Assembly: GCF_025567095.1 (NCBI RefSeq)
Contig: NZ_JAOQJH010000014.1
Reading direction: 5' to 3' (one strand)
Origin: Anthropogastromicrobium aceti
GTDB lineage: Bacteria > Bacillota > Clostridia > Lachnospirales > Lachnospiraceae
Length of the DNA stretch: 64,000 bases
Shown: piece after piece, positions 25,701 to 32,478 of the stretch
How positions within the stretch are numbered: position 1 is the stretch's first letter
Layout of the letters: each line of letters starts with the position of its first letter
Position numbers and translations under genes: made by a program
Notes under the pieces: generated by a model
Told to the model about the DNA's origin: nothing
The model's database searches: none
The model's input: only the letters and a program-made list of their open reading frames with translations

Positions 25701-26897
25701 ATGAAATTGATAAAGCAAATTCCGCGCGAGGACGGCTTTTATATGCCAGGCGAGTTTGAGCCGCATCAGGGCTGCATTCTAATATGGCCAAAGCGTCCAG
25801 GTTCGTGGGGATATGAGGCAAAAGCGGCAGGGAATGCATTTGCAGCAGTGATCAAAGCCATAGCACAGAGTGAGAAGGTCTACGTTGCGGTCACGAAAAA
25901 AACACTTCCAATTGCACAAGAAAAGCTGTTTGGAGAAAATAAAAACGCGGACATAATGCAGCAGGACAATATTGAGCTTTTCTTTGCAGATACCGATGAT
26001 GCATGGGCAAGAGATGTGGCACCTACTTTTGTTAAATCAAATGAACACAATACTACAAATTCAAATAAAGAAGGTTCAGATCAAAGTTCAAACTCTGCTA
26101 GTGATTCTGATATTCGAGCCGTAAATTGGGAATTTAATGCGTGGGGCGGAAATGTAGATGGTTTGTATGCTTCTTGGGAAAAAGATAATGTATTTGCCAG
26201 TGCATTTGCAGATCAGTTTGGCTTTGACTGGTATGATGCTGCGCCATTTGTATTAGAAGGTGGTTCCATTCACAGCGATGGAGATGGTACACTTTTAACG
26301 ACAGAAAGCTGTCTGTTAAGTGCCGGACGAAATCCAAATCTTTCGAGAGAACAGATTGAAGAACAGCTGTCACGTTTTCTTGGAATCAAGAAGGTATTAT
26401 GGCTTCCGCGAGGAATTTATCAGGATGAGACAAATGAGCATGTTGACAATGTGTGTGCCTTTCTTCGCCCAGGTGAGGTAGTGCTTGCGTGGACAGACAA
26501 TAAAGATGATCCTCAGTATGAGCTGTCACATCAAAGCTTATCGTATCTTGAAAATGTGCGAGATGCAAAAGGCCGCAAGCTTGTTATTCATAAGCTTCCA
26601 ATTCCGGATCATCCGATATGCATCACAAAAGAGGATCTTGACGGCTATACATTTGAGGAAGGCGAGGATATGCGAGAAGTTGGAGAGCGTCTTGCAGCAT
26701 CCTATGTCAATTTTTATTTTTCAAATGATGCGATCATTTTGCCAGTGTTTGGCGGTGAAAATAAGGAAAGCGATGAGCGAGCTGTGCAGCTTATGCAGCA
26801 GTGGAATCCAGACCGAAAGGTAATACCTGTTTTTGCGAGAGATATTTTGACAGGAGGCGGAAATATTCACTGCATAACACAGCAGATTCCAAGATGA
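25701..26897 (+). CDS. aguA: agmatine deiminase (AguA)
   Basis: Guanidino-modifying enzyme of 398 residues. It turns agmatine into N-carbamoylputrescine and ammonia. The N-terminal FYMPGEFEPHQGCILIWP and the C-terminal catalytic Cys in TGGGNIHCITQQIP are diagnostic, with NEHVDNVCAF and FVLEGGSIHSDGDGT also matching. An unusual Asn/Ser/Thr-rich stretch (about residues 114-138, containing NTTNSN, SSNSAS) interrupts the usual AWARDVAPTF...VNWEFNAWGG region and looks like a disordered loop. ATG 25701 is the best start by homology; its ribosome site GAGGAAGG is somewhat far, about 16 bases. Confidence 0.93.
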   Translation: MKLIKQIPREDGFYMPGEFEPHQGCILIWPKRPGSWGYEAKAAGNAFAAVIKAIAQSEKVYVAVTKKTLPIAQEKLFGENKNADIMQQDNIELFFADTDDAWARDVAPTFVKSNEHNTTNSNKEGSDQSSNSASDSDIRAVNWEFNAWGGNVDGLYASWEKDNVFASAFADQFGFDWYDAAPFVLEGGSIHSDGDGTLLTTESCLLSAGRNPNLSREQIEEQLSRFLGIKKVLWLPRGIYQDETNEHVDNVCAFLRPGEVVLAWTDNKDDPQYELSHQSLSYLENVRDAKGRKLVIHKLPIPDHPICITKEDLDGYTFEEGEDMREVGERLAASYVNFYFSNDAIILPVFGGENKESDERAVQLMQQWNPDRKVIPVFARDILTGGGNIHCITQQIPR

Positions 26898-26980
26898 TTG
26901 AAACGAAATAGCAGCGCATGATATCCTTATAGCGAAATCGGACGCTGTACGCGATATTTGTGGAGAAGAGAGGAAAATTC

Positions 26981-27862
26981 ATGAGTAAAATAAAAGCAGC
27001 AGCAATTCAGATGAAATGCAGCACAAATCCCAAAGAGAGTCTTTCGCATGCAGAAGAAATGGTCAGAGAAGCCGCAGCAAACGGCGCCAATGTCATTCTT
27101 TTGCCAGAGCTGTTTGAACGCGAATATTTCTGTCAGCAGCGCCGCTACGATTTCTATCAGTATGCTAAGACAGTAGAAGAAAATAAGGCAGTTCAGATGG
27201 GCAAGCGCCTTGCAAAAGAGCTTCAGGTTGTTCTTCCAATCAGTTTTTATGAGAAGGATGTCAACAATCTGTATAATTCCGTAGCATGTATAGACGCAGA
27301 CGGAACACTGCTTGGCGTATATCGAAAAACGCACATCCCGGATGATCATTATTATCAGGAAAAATTTTATTTCACACCGGGCGATACAGGCTTCAAGGCA
27401 TTTAAAACACGCTATGGAACAATCGGAATTGGAATCTGCTGGGATCAGTGGTTTCCAGAGACAGCACGCAGCATGGCACTTTTAGGTGCAGAAATTTTGC
27501 TCTACCCGACAGCCATCGGCTCCGAGCCAATCCTAGAGTGCGACAGCATGCCGCACTGGAGACGCGTCATGCAGGGTCATGCGGCAGCAAATCTGATGCC
27601 AGTCATAGCAGCAAACCGAATTGGAACAGAAACAGTAGAGCCATGCGAAGGAAATGGTGGCCAGACATCTGCATTAAATTTTTATGGTTCATCATTTATT
27701 GCAGACGAAACAGGAGAACTTATAAGCGAAGCATCACGCGATCAGGAAGAAATTCTTTACAGCGAATTTGATTTGGCAGAGCTAGCACAAAAGCGCCTCG
27801 AGTGGGGACTATTTCGCGACAGAAGACCAGAGATGTATGGAATTATCGCGGGGAAGAAGTGA
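26981..27862 (+). CDS. aguB: N-carbamoylputrescine amidase (AguB)
   Basis: Nitrilase-superfamily amidase of 293 residues. The catalytic triad is visible: Glu in LLPELFEREYF, Lys in YRKTHIPDD, Cys in GIGICWDQWFPE. It hydrolyses N-carbamoylputrescine to putrescine, CO2 and ammonia, completing the arginine-to-putrescine route started by speA and aguA. ATG 26981 follows AGAGGAAAA. Last gene of the polyamine operon. Confidence 0.95.
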   Translation: MSKIKAAAIQMKCSTNPKESLSHAEEMVREAAANGANVILLPELFEREYFCQQRRYDFYQYAKTVEENKAVQMGKRLAKELQVVLPISFYEKDVNNLYNSVACIDADGTLLGVYRKTHIPDDHYYQEKFYFTPGDTGFKAFKTRYGTIGIGICWDQWFPETARSMALLGAEILLYPTAIGSEPILECDSMPHWRRVMQGHAAANLMPVIAANRIGTETVEPCEGNGGQTSALNFYGSSFIADETGELISEASRDQEEILYSEFDLAELAQKRLEWGLFRDRRPEMYGIIAGKK

Positions 27863-27934
27863 TTGATATTGACGCAAAGCCCGAAGGTGAATGGATTTCA
27901 CGAGCCGGACACTTGAAGCAGGTCTTTCGTAGCA

Positions 27935-27950
27935 TGACGCGTGAACTGTA
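27935..27950. repeat. dispersed 16-bp intergenic repeat, copy 1
   Basis: TGACGCGTGAACTGTA, matching 54615-54630 at 15 of 16 positions. Both copies are intergenic and downstream of a gene. An approximate TTCACG...CGTGAA inverted pair surrounds this copy. Confidence 0.45.
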
Positions 27951-27989
27951 GGTATCGCAAAACTTTCACAAAATAAATTATGAATTTTA

Positions 27990-28018
27990 TTGACAGATAG
28001 AATAATAAGTGTTATAGT
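27990..28018 (+). promoter_or_regulatory. strong promoter of the dnaJ-type gene
   Basis: A perfect TTGACA (27990-27995) and TATAGT (28013-28018) with 17 bp between. The 100-base leader that follows contains GCAGAAC/GTTCTGC as a hairpin (28025-28050). It is not the 9-bp CIRCE repeat of HrcA. Confidence 0.85.
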
Positions 28019-28118
28019 ACATGTAGAGCAGAACAACAATATCGTTCTGCCATTTGGAAACAGTTAAGCACGAAGCTCTTTATTTGGAGCGTTTCATAAA
28101 AAAGGAGTGAGAACTGTG

Positions 28119-29237
28119 ATGAAAAGAGATTACTATAAAGTATTAGGCGTCAGCCGCAGTGCAGACGCATCTGCAATAAAGAAAGCATATAGAAAATTAG
28201 CCAAGAAGTATCATCCAGACAGTAATGTAGGAGATGCATCAGCGGCAGAGCATTTTAAAGAGGTAAATGAGGCTTACGATGTACTCGGTGACGAGAAGAA
28301 GCGTAAGCTTTATGACCAGTATGGCCATGCCGCATTTGAGGAAGGCTTTGGTCAGGGCGCAAATGGTTACTCAGGTAGCTATTCCGGTGGAGCAGGCGGC
28401 TTTGGTGGTTTTGGCGGATTTAAGAATGCCGGCCAAAACGGCGGTTATCAGGAGTATCATTTTAATGGAAATGAAGCCGACATGGATGATATATTAAAAA
28501 ATTTGTTCGGCGGCGGTCATTTTAAGGGTGGTTTTGGCGGTACTGGAAGTTCAGGCAGAAGAAGCTATTCGTCTAGTGGCTTTGGTTCTGGTTTTGGTCA
28601 TGGCGCAGATGGCTACAGTAGTTATTCAGACTTTGGATCTGATTATGGTTCAGGCTTTGGAACTGGTGCAGATGAAGCAAATTCCCTTGATGTCAAAGCA
28701 GAAGTTACGGTTAGCTTTGATGAAGCAGCCTTTGGTGCAAACAAGAGAGTTCGTCTGCAGGGTTCTGATGGAAAGGTTCAGACACTTGAAATTAAGATTC
28801 CGGCAGGTATAGATACAGGAAAGACAATTCGTCTTAAAGGAAAAGGCAATGTCGGAAGAAACGGCCGTACAGGCGATCTGTTACTTAAAGTAACTGTACA
28901 GGATAAGCTAGGATTTCGCCGTGAAGGAATGGATGTATACACGACAGTGCAGATTCCATTTACAACAGCTGTATTTGGCGGCGAGGCTCGCATTCAGACT
29001 ATTCATGGTGATGTTATCTGCAAGATAAAACCAGGTACTCAGTCAGGCAGCAAGATCCGTTTAAGAGGCAAAGGTATTGTATCAATGAAGGATTCCAAAG
29101 TCTTCGGCGATCAGTATGCGGTTGTCGAGATCCAGGTACCAACGACACTTACACCACAGGCAGCAAGAAAGCTGCGTGAATTTGAAGCAGAGTGCGCAAA
29201 GACATCAGGCACGTCAAACGGAACACATGCAGCATAA
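28119..29237 (+). CDS. DnaJ-type co-chaperone without zinc finger (CbpA-like)
   Basis: J-domain protein of 372 residues. The J domain fills 1-70, with YYKVLGVSRSADASAIKKAY and the HPD triad in KKYHPDSN. A long Gly/Phe/Ser-rich region (about 75-185) follows, then two beta-barrel substrate-binding domains (SLDVKAEVTVSFDEAAFGANKR ... GDLLLKVTVQ) and a C-terminal dimerisation end. The four CxxCxGxG repeats of DnaJ are absent, so it is a type II (CbpA/DjlB-like) J protein acting with DnaK. ATG 28119 or GTG 28116 can be used with the AAGGAG at 28102. It stands alone behind a strong promoter. Confidence 0.9.
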   Translation: MKRDYYKVLGVSRSADASAIKKAYRKLAKKYHPDSNVGDASAAEHFKEVNEAYDVLGDEKKRKLYDQYGHAAFEEGFGQGANGYSGSYSGGAGGFGGFGGFKNAGQNGGYQEYHFNGNEADMDDILKNLFGGGHFKGGFGGTGSSGRRSYSSSGFGSGFGHGADGYSSYSDFGSDYGSGFGTGADEANSLDVKAEVTVSFDEAAFGANKRVRLQGSDGKVQTLEIKIPAGIDTGKTIRLKGKGNVGRNGRTGDLLLKVTVQDKLGFRREGMDVYTTVQIPFTTAVFGGEARIQTIHGDVICKIKPGTQSGSKIRLRGKGIVSMKDSKVFGDQYAVVEIQVPTTLTPQAARKLREFEAECAKTSGTSNGTHAA

Positions 29238-29267
29238 TTGCTTGCAAAAGATTTTTTAAAATTGATA

Positions 29268-29313
29268 GAAAAAAAGACTCTCATCATCCGAAAGGAATGG
29301 TGGGAGTTTTTTA
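29268..29313 (+). terminator. terminator after the dnaJ-type gene
   Basis: AAAAAGACTCTC pairs with GTGGGAGTTTTTT around ATCATCC...GGAATG, with a terminal T-run. Confidence 0.7.
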
Positions 29314-29342
29314 TTGCGCTGTGGGAATCCTTTCGGTATAAT
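29314..29342 (+). promoter_or_regulatory. promoter-like sequence before the AEC remnant
   Basis: TTGCGC (29314-29319) and a perfect TATAAT (29337-29342) with 17 bp between. It is positioned 32 bp before a short open frame, suggesting that the original gene's promoter survived. Confidence 0.6.
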
Positions 29343-29373
29343 GGATTTGTAAAAAAACAAGGGGGACTATTAT

Positions 29374-29529
29374 GTGGCGTGTCCGGTAGCAAATCTGACA
29401 AGCGTATATGCGATTCAGCACGATATGGAACCAGCTCTTTGTGCGAGGGCAACGCTTCTGTCTACGATTTTATTTGCTGCAACAATCCCATTTATCATCT
29501 GGCTTGGACAGCTTGTATATGGCGTTTAA
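29374..29529 (+). pseudogene. remnant of an AEC-family (auxin efflux carrier) permease, C-terminal end
   Basis: A 51-codon frame from GTG 29374 (behind AGGGGG) to TAA 29527. It reads PVANLTSVYAIQHDMEPALC then ARATLLSTILFAATIPFIIW, which matches the last two segments of AEC/MdcF-type transporters (YA.....P..A..A.LLST....TIP..IWL). A full member has about 310 residues with ten helices, so about 85% is missing. A promoter, a ribosome site and the native 3' end are all present, which fits an internal deletion. Translation as a one-helix micropeptide is possible. The 477-bp gap between dnaJ and pckA holds nothing else coding. Confidence 0.55.
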
Positions 29530-29602
29530 ACACAATGTTAATTTTTTAACAAAAAAGCCTAAAAACTGGCAAAAAGATGTGTCCAATTGGTAAAAAAAGC
29601 AA

Positions 29603-29631
29603 TTGACTTTTAGTGAAAATTCTGGAATAAT
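29603..29631 (+). promoter_or_regulatory. promoter of pckA
   Basis: TTGACT (29603-29608) and AATAAT (29626-29631) with 17 bp between, 84 bp upstream of the pckA ATG. The leader contains a TTTGG/CCAAA-type hairpin near 29653-29672. Confidence 0.65.
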
Positions 29632-29714
29632 ATAAATAGATTGGGATGCTTTTTGGTTTGCCCCAAAGCCACCAATTATATACAGATATTTAAGAAAAGA
29701 GAGGTTAATGTAAA

Positions 29715-31322
29715 ATGGCAAAAGTGGATTTAAGCCAGTATGGTATTACTGGAACTACAGAAGTTGTATACAATCCTTCTTATGAAGATCTGTTTGCAGA
29801 GGAGACAAAGCCGGAACTGGAAGGCTATGAGAAGGGACAGGTTACCGAGCTGGGTGCTGTTAATGTCAGAACTGGTATCTACACCGGACGTTCTCCTAAG
29901 GATAAGTTCATCGTTATGGATGAGAACTCTAAGGACACAGTATGGTGGACCTCTGACGAGTATAAGAACGATAATCATCCGGCAAGCGAAGAAGCATGGG
30001 CAGCAGTAAAGAAGATCGCTCAGGAAGAACTTTCTAACAAGAAGCTGTATGTTGTAGATGCATTCTGTGGTGCAAACAAGGACACCAGAATGGCAGTTCG
30101 TTTCATCGTAGAGGTTGCTTGGCAGGCTCACTTTGTAACGAACATGTTTATCCGCCCAACAGCTGAGGAGCTGGAGAACTTCAAGCCAGATTTCGTTGTT
30201 TACAACGCATCTAAGGCTAAGGTTGAGAACTACAAGGAATTAGGTCTTAACTCTGAGACTGCAGTAGTATTCAACATCACCAGCCATGAGCAGGTTATCA
30301 TCAATACTTGGTACGGCGGCGAGATGAAGAAGGGTATGTTCTCTATGATGAACTACTTCCTTCCATTAAAGGGTATGGCTTCCATGCACTGCTCCGCTAA
30401 CACCGATATGAACGGTGAGAACACCGCTATCTTCTTTGGTCTGTCTGGAACAGGTAAGACCACTCTGTCTACTGACCCGAAGCGTCTTCTGATTGGTGAT
30501 GACGAGCACGGCTGGGATGACAACGGCGTATTCAACTTCGAGGGTGGATGCTATGCAAAGGTTATCAACCTTGATAAGGATTCTGAGCCGGATATCTACA
30601 ATGCAATCAAGAGAAACGCTCTTCTTGAGAACGTTACTGTTGATGAGAATGGCAAGATTGATTTCACAGATAAGAGCGTAACCGAGAATACTCGTGTATC
30701 TTATCCGATCACTCACATTGAGAAGATCGTTCGTCCGATCTCCGCTGCACCGGCTGCAAAGAACGTAATCTTCCTGTCTGCTGATGCATTCGGCGTACTG
30801 CCGCCAGTATCTATTCTGACTCCAGAGCAGACTAAGTACTACTTCCTGTCTGGTTTCACAGCTAAGTTAGCAGGTACCGAGCGTGGTATCACTGAGCCGA
30901 CTCCAACCTTCTCCGCTTGCTTCGGACAGGCATTCCTTGAGCTGCATCCGACCAAGTACGCAGAAGAGCTGGTTAAGAAGATGGAGAAGAGCGGTGCAAA
31001 GGCATATCTGGTAAATACCGGATGGAATGGTACCGGAAAGCGTATCTCCATTAAGGATACTCGTGGTATCATCGATGCAATCCTGGATGGTTCCATCACA
31101 ACTGCACCTACCAAGAAGATCCCGATGTTCGACTTCGAGGTTCCGACTGAGCTTCCAGGTGTAGATCCGAAGATCCTTGATCCTCGCGATACCTACGCTG
31201 ATGCTTCTGAGTGGGAGGCAAAGGCAAAGGATCTTGCTAGCCGTTTCGTAAAGAACTTCAAGAAGTACGAGGGCAACGAGAGTGGTAAGGCTTTAGTAGC
31301 TGCAGGTCCGAAGGCTGAGTAA
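29715..31322 (+). CDS. pckA: phosphoenolpyruvate carboxykinase (ATP)
   Basis: PEPCK of 535 residues, normal for the ATP-dependent family. It interconverts oxaloacetate and PEP with ATP/ADP; in fermentative anaerobes it often runs in the PEP-carboxylating direction. Motifs: NVRTGIYTGRSPKDKFIV, the substrate-binding NYFLPLKGMASMHCSAN, the P-loop FFGLSGTGKTTLS and the metal-binding LLIGDDEHGW. AGAGAGG precedes the ATG. Codon choice is visibly different from its neighbours, with many C- and G-ending codons, as expected for a highly expressed gene. Confidence 0.98.
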   Translation: MAKVDLSQYGITGTTEVVYNPSYEDLFAEETKPELEGYEKGQVTELGAVNVRTGIYTGRSPKDKFIVMDENSKDTVWWTSDEYKNDNHPASEEAWAAVKKIAQEELSNKKLYVVDAFCGANKDTRMAVRFIVEVAWQAHFVTNMFIRPTAEELENFKPDFVVYNASKAKVENYKELGLNSETAVVFNITSHEQVIINTWYGGEMKKGMFSMMNYFLPLKGMASMHCSANTDMNGENTAIFFGLSGTGKTTLSTDPKRLLIGDDEHGWDDNGVFNFEGGCYAKVINLDKDSEPDIYNAIKRNALLENVTVDENGKIDFTDKSVTENTRVSYPITHIEKIVRPISAAPAAKNVIFLSADAFGVLPPVSILTPEQTKYYFLSGFTAKLAGTERGITEPTPTFSACFGQAFLELHPTKYAEELVKKMEKSGAKAYLVNTGWNGTGKRISIKDTRGIIDAILDGSITTAPTKKIPMFDFEVPTELPGVDPKILDPRDTYADASEWEAKAKDLASRFVKNFKKYEGNESGKALVAAGPKAE

Positions 31323-31374
31323 TTCAAGCAAATTTAATATGTAGGTTAATTGGGCAACTGATTGACTAAGTGAG

Positions 31375-31407
31375 AGCGGGTCATGCGTATGCATGGCTCG
31401 CTTTTTT
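31375..31407 (+). terminator. terminator of pckA
   Basis: AGCGGGTCATGC and GCATGGCTCGCT pair across a GTAT loop with two mismatches, followed by a T-run. Confidence 0.8.
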
Positions 31408-31420
31408 CGAAGGAGAAAAA

Positions 31421-31756
31421 GTGAAGAAAATACAAAAACGCTATCCAATTTTGGCTGCCATTATCTTGTTATTTGCAGCTTACTTTGGCTGGTATGAAAA
31501 TGATCATAGCCAAGATAATATATTTGGGCAGGCAGGACAGATTACTCAGACTATACAGTCGTCTCAGGCAAGTCAGTCTGCAAAATCCACACTCACATTT
31601 AGAAGAGATTCGCTATGTGAGGAACACTTCGAAAAGTATGGCATTGAGATGGGCTTTGCATCAGCTAAAGAATATGAAAAGGCCGCAGTTGCAGTTGTAT
31701 CCGACAGCAGAGCACTCCATAAGCTGGAAAAAGAAGATGGAGATGGAGTATTTTGA
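31421..31756 (+). CDS. small membrane-anchored protein of unknown function
   Basis: Predicted 111-residue protein from GTG 31421, ten bases after AAGGAG. It has one N-terminal membrane segment (YPILAAIILLFAAYFGWY, about residues 8-26) after a Lys-rich cytoplasmic start, a Ser/Gln/Thr-rich linker (QTIQSSQASQSAKS) and a C-terminal part with KYGIEMGFASAKEYEKAA. I do not recognise the family. The topology suggests an exported or surface-tethered protein. It begins right after the pckA terminator and 31 bp before another unknown gene, perhaps as a pair. Confidence 0.6.
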   Translation: MKKIQKRYPILAAIILLFAAYFGWYENDHSQDNIFGQAGQITQTIQSSQASQSAKSTLTFRRDSLCEEHFEKYGIEMGFASAKEYEKAAVAVVSDSRALHKLEKEDGDGVF

Positions 31757-31787
31757 CACTACTGTAGAAAAATAGGAGGCAAAAAAC

Positions 31788-32189
31788 ATGGCTAACACAT
31801 ACGAAAACTATTTAGAAACACCAAAGAGTCTGACATTTGATCAGATGAGAGAGCTGCATCAAAAATTGCTTAAAGAAATCGAAAATGATCCAGTTGGTCA
31901 GGAACTGTACGATGAATTGATAGGAGAAGCAACAACATATGCTGAAATCCGTGCAAAATGGCTGAGCTTAGATCGCAGCCAGAAGATGGAGCAGGACTCT
32001 TTTCGTACAGCCTGCCACAATAGTGTCATCACTCATTTTAACATGATGGCGCGCTATTTAAAAACGCAGGGAAAAAATACTGAGTGGAGAGATGCACTAG
32101 GATACGAAGAAGACGATAAATATTTTCGAAAAACGATAGGTGATTTTGGTTGCTATATTGTCTTCATCAATAGCCTTTGCGCGAGATAA
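31788..32189 (+). CDS. conserved-looking soluble protein of unknown function
   Basis: Predicted 133-residue soluble protein behind a strong AGGAGG. No signal peptide or membrane segment. The sequence is helical and charged, with TFDQMRELHQKLLKEIENDP, a central YAEIRAKWLSLDRSQKM and a C-terminal GDFGCYIVFINSLCAR. I do not recognise the family and assign no function. It is the last gene before an inverted-repeat element and the gdpP operon. Confidence 0.65.
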   Translation: MANTYENYLETPKSLTFDQMRELHQKLLKEIENDPVGQELYDELIGEATTYAEIRAKWLSLDRSQKMEQDSFRTACHNSVITHFNMMARYLKTQGKNTEWRDALGYEEDDKYFRKTIGDFGCYIVFINSLCAR

Positions 32190-32191
32190 CC

Positions 32192-32303
32192 TATAGGGAG
32201 GCAGTTGCAGTTCATACGATGCCAATATTTACAGCATAGCCAGAAACCATTATACCGAAGGGCTTTTGTTACATGGTGCGTGAACTACAACTGTCTCCTT
32301 ATA
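32192..32303. mobile_element. MITE-like inverted-repeat element with TA ends
   Basis: A 112-bp element with 23-bp imperfect inverted ends: left 32192-32214 (TATAGGGAGGCAGTTG...) and right 32281-32303, agreeing at 20 of 23 positions. A TA dinucleotide lies at both outer edges, as expected for IS630/Tc1-type target duplication. No coding capacity. It fills most of the gap upstream of gdpP. Confidence 0.55.
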
Positions 32304-32312
32304 ATTTCCTAC

Positions 32313-32341
32313 TTCCTATTTCCACCCAAATGTGTTATACT
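32313..32341 (+). promoter_or_regulatory. possible gdpP promoter
   Basis: TATACT (32336-32341) is a good -10 box; the -35 candidate TTCCTA (32313-32318) is weak but at 17 bp. It would give a leader of about 130 bases that contains the CRISPR-like repeat. Confidence 0.35.
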
Positions 32342-32410
32342 TACCCTGTATGGCTTTGTAAATATCTCAGGACAAATTCCTGACAAACTTTTTACGAACC
32401 TGACACAAAA

Positions 32411-32442
32411 ATCTCCCACATCTCGTAGGTGTGGATTGAAAC
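32411..32442 (+). CRISPR. solitary CRISPR-repeat-like sequence (type I-C-like)
   Basis: A 32-base sequence, ATCTCCCACATCTC then GTAGGTGTGGATTGAAAC. It has the design of a type I-C/I-B direct repeat: an 8-bp hairpin CCACATCT/AGGTGTGG with a three-base loop, followed by the ATTGAAAC handle; the length of 32 and the GTGGATTGAAA end match type I-C repeats. Only one copy is in the window and no cas genes are present. It is a lone relic, an off-site integration product or chance; it sits 36 bp before gdpP in its 5' leader. Confidence 0.4.
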
Positions 32443-32478
32443 AACGTTGCCTGCATGACAGGCAGGGGAGAGATGGAT

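Noticed and set aside
28024..28051. Hairpin before the dnaJ-type gene as a CIRCE/HrcA site
   Set aside because: Arms (GCAGAAC/GTTCTGC) do not match the TTAGCACTC-N9-GAGTGCTAA consensus.
29238..29549. 103-codon open frame after dnaJ
   Set aside because: No ribosome site or family; it crosses the terminator and the AEC remnant in another frame. The remnant frame from 29374 explains the sequence better.
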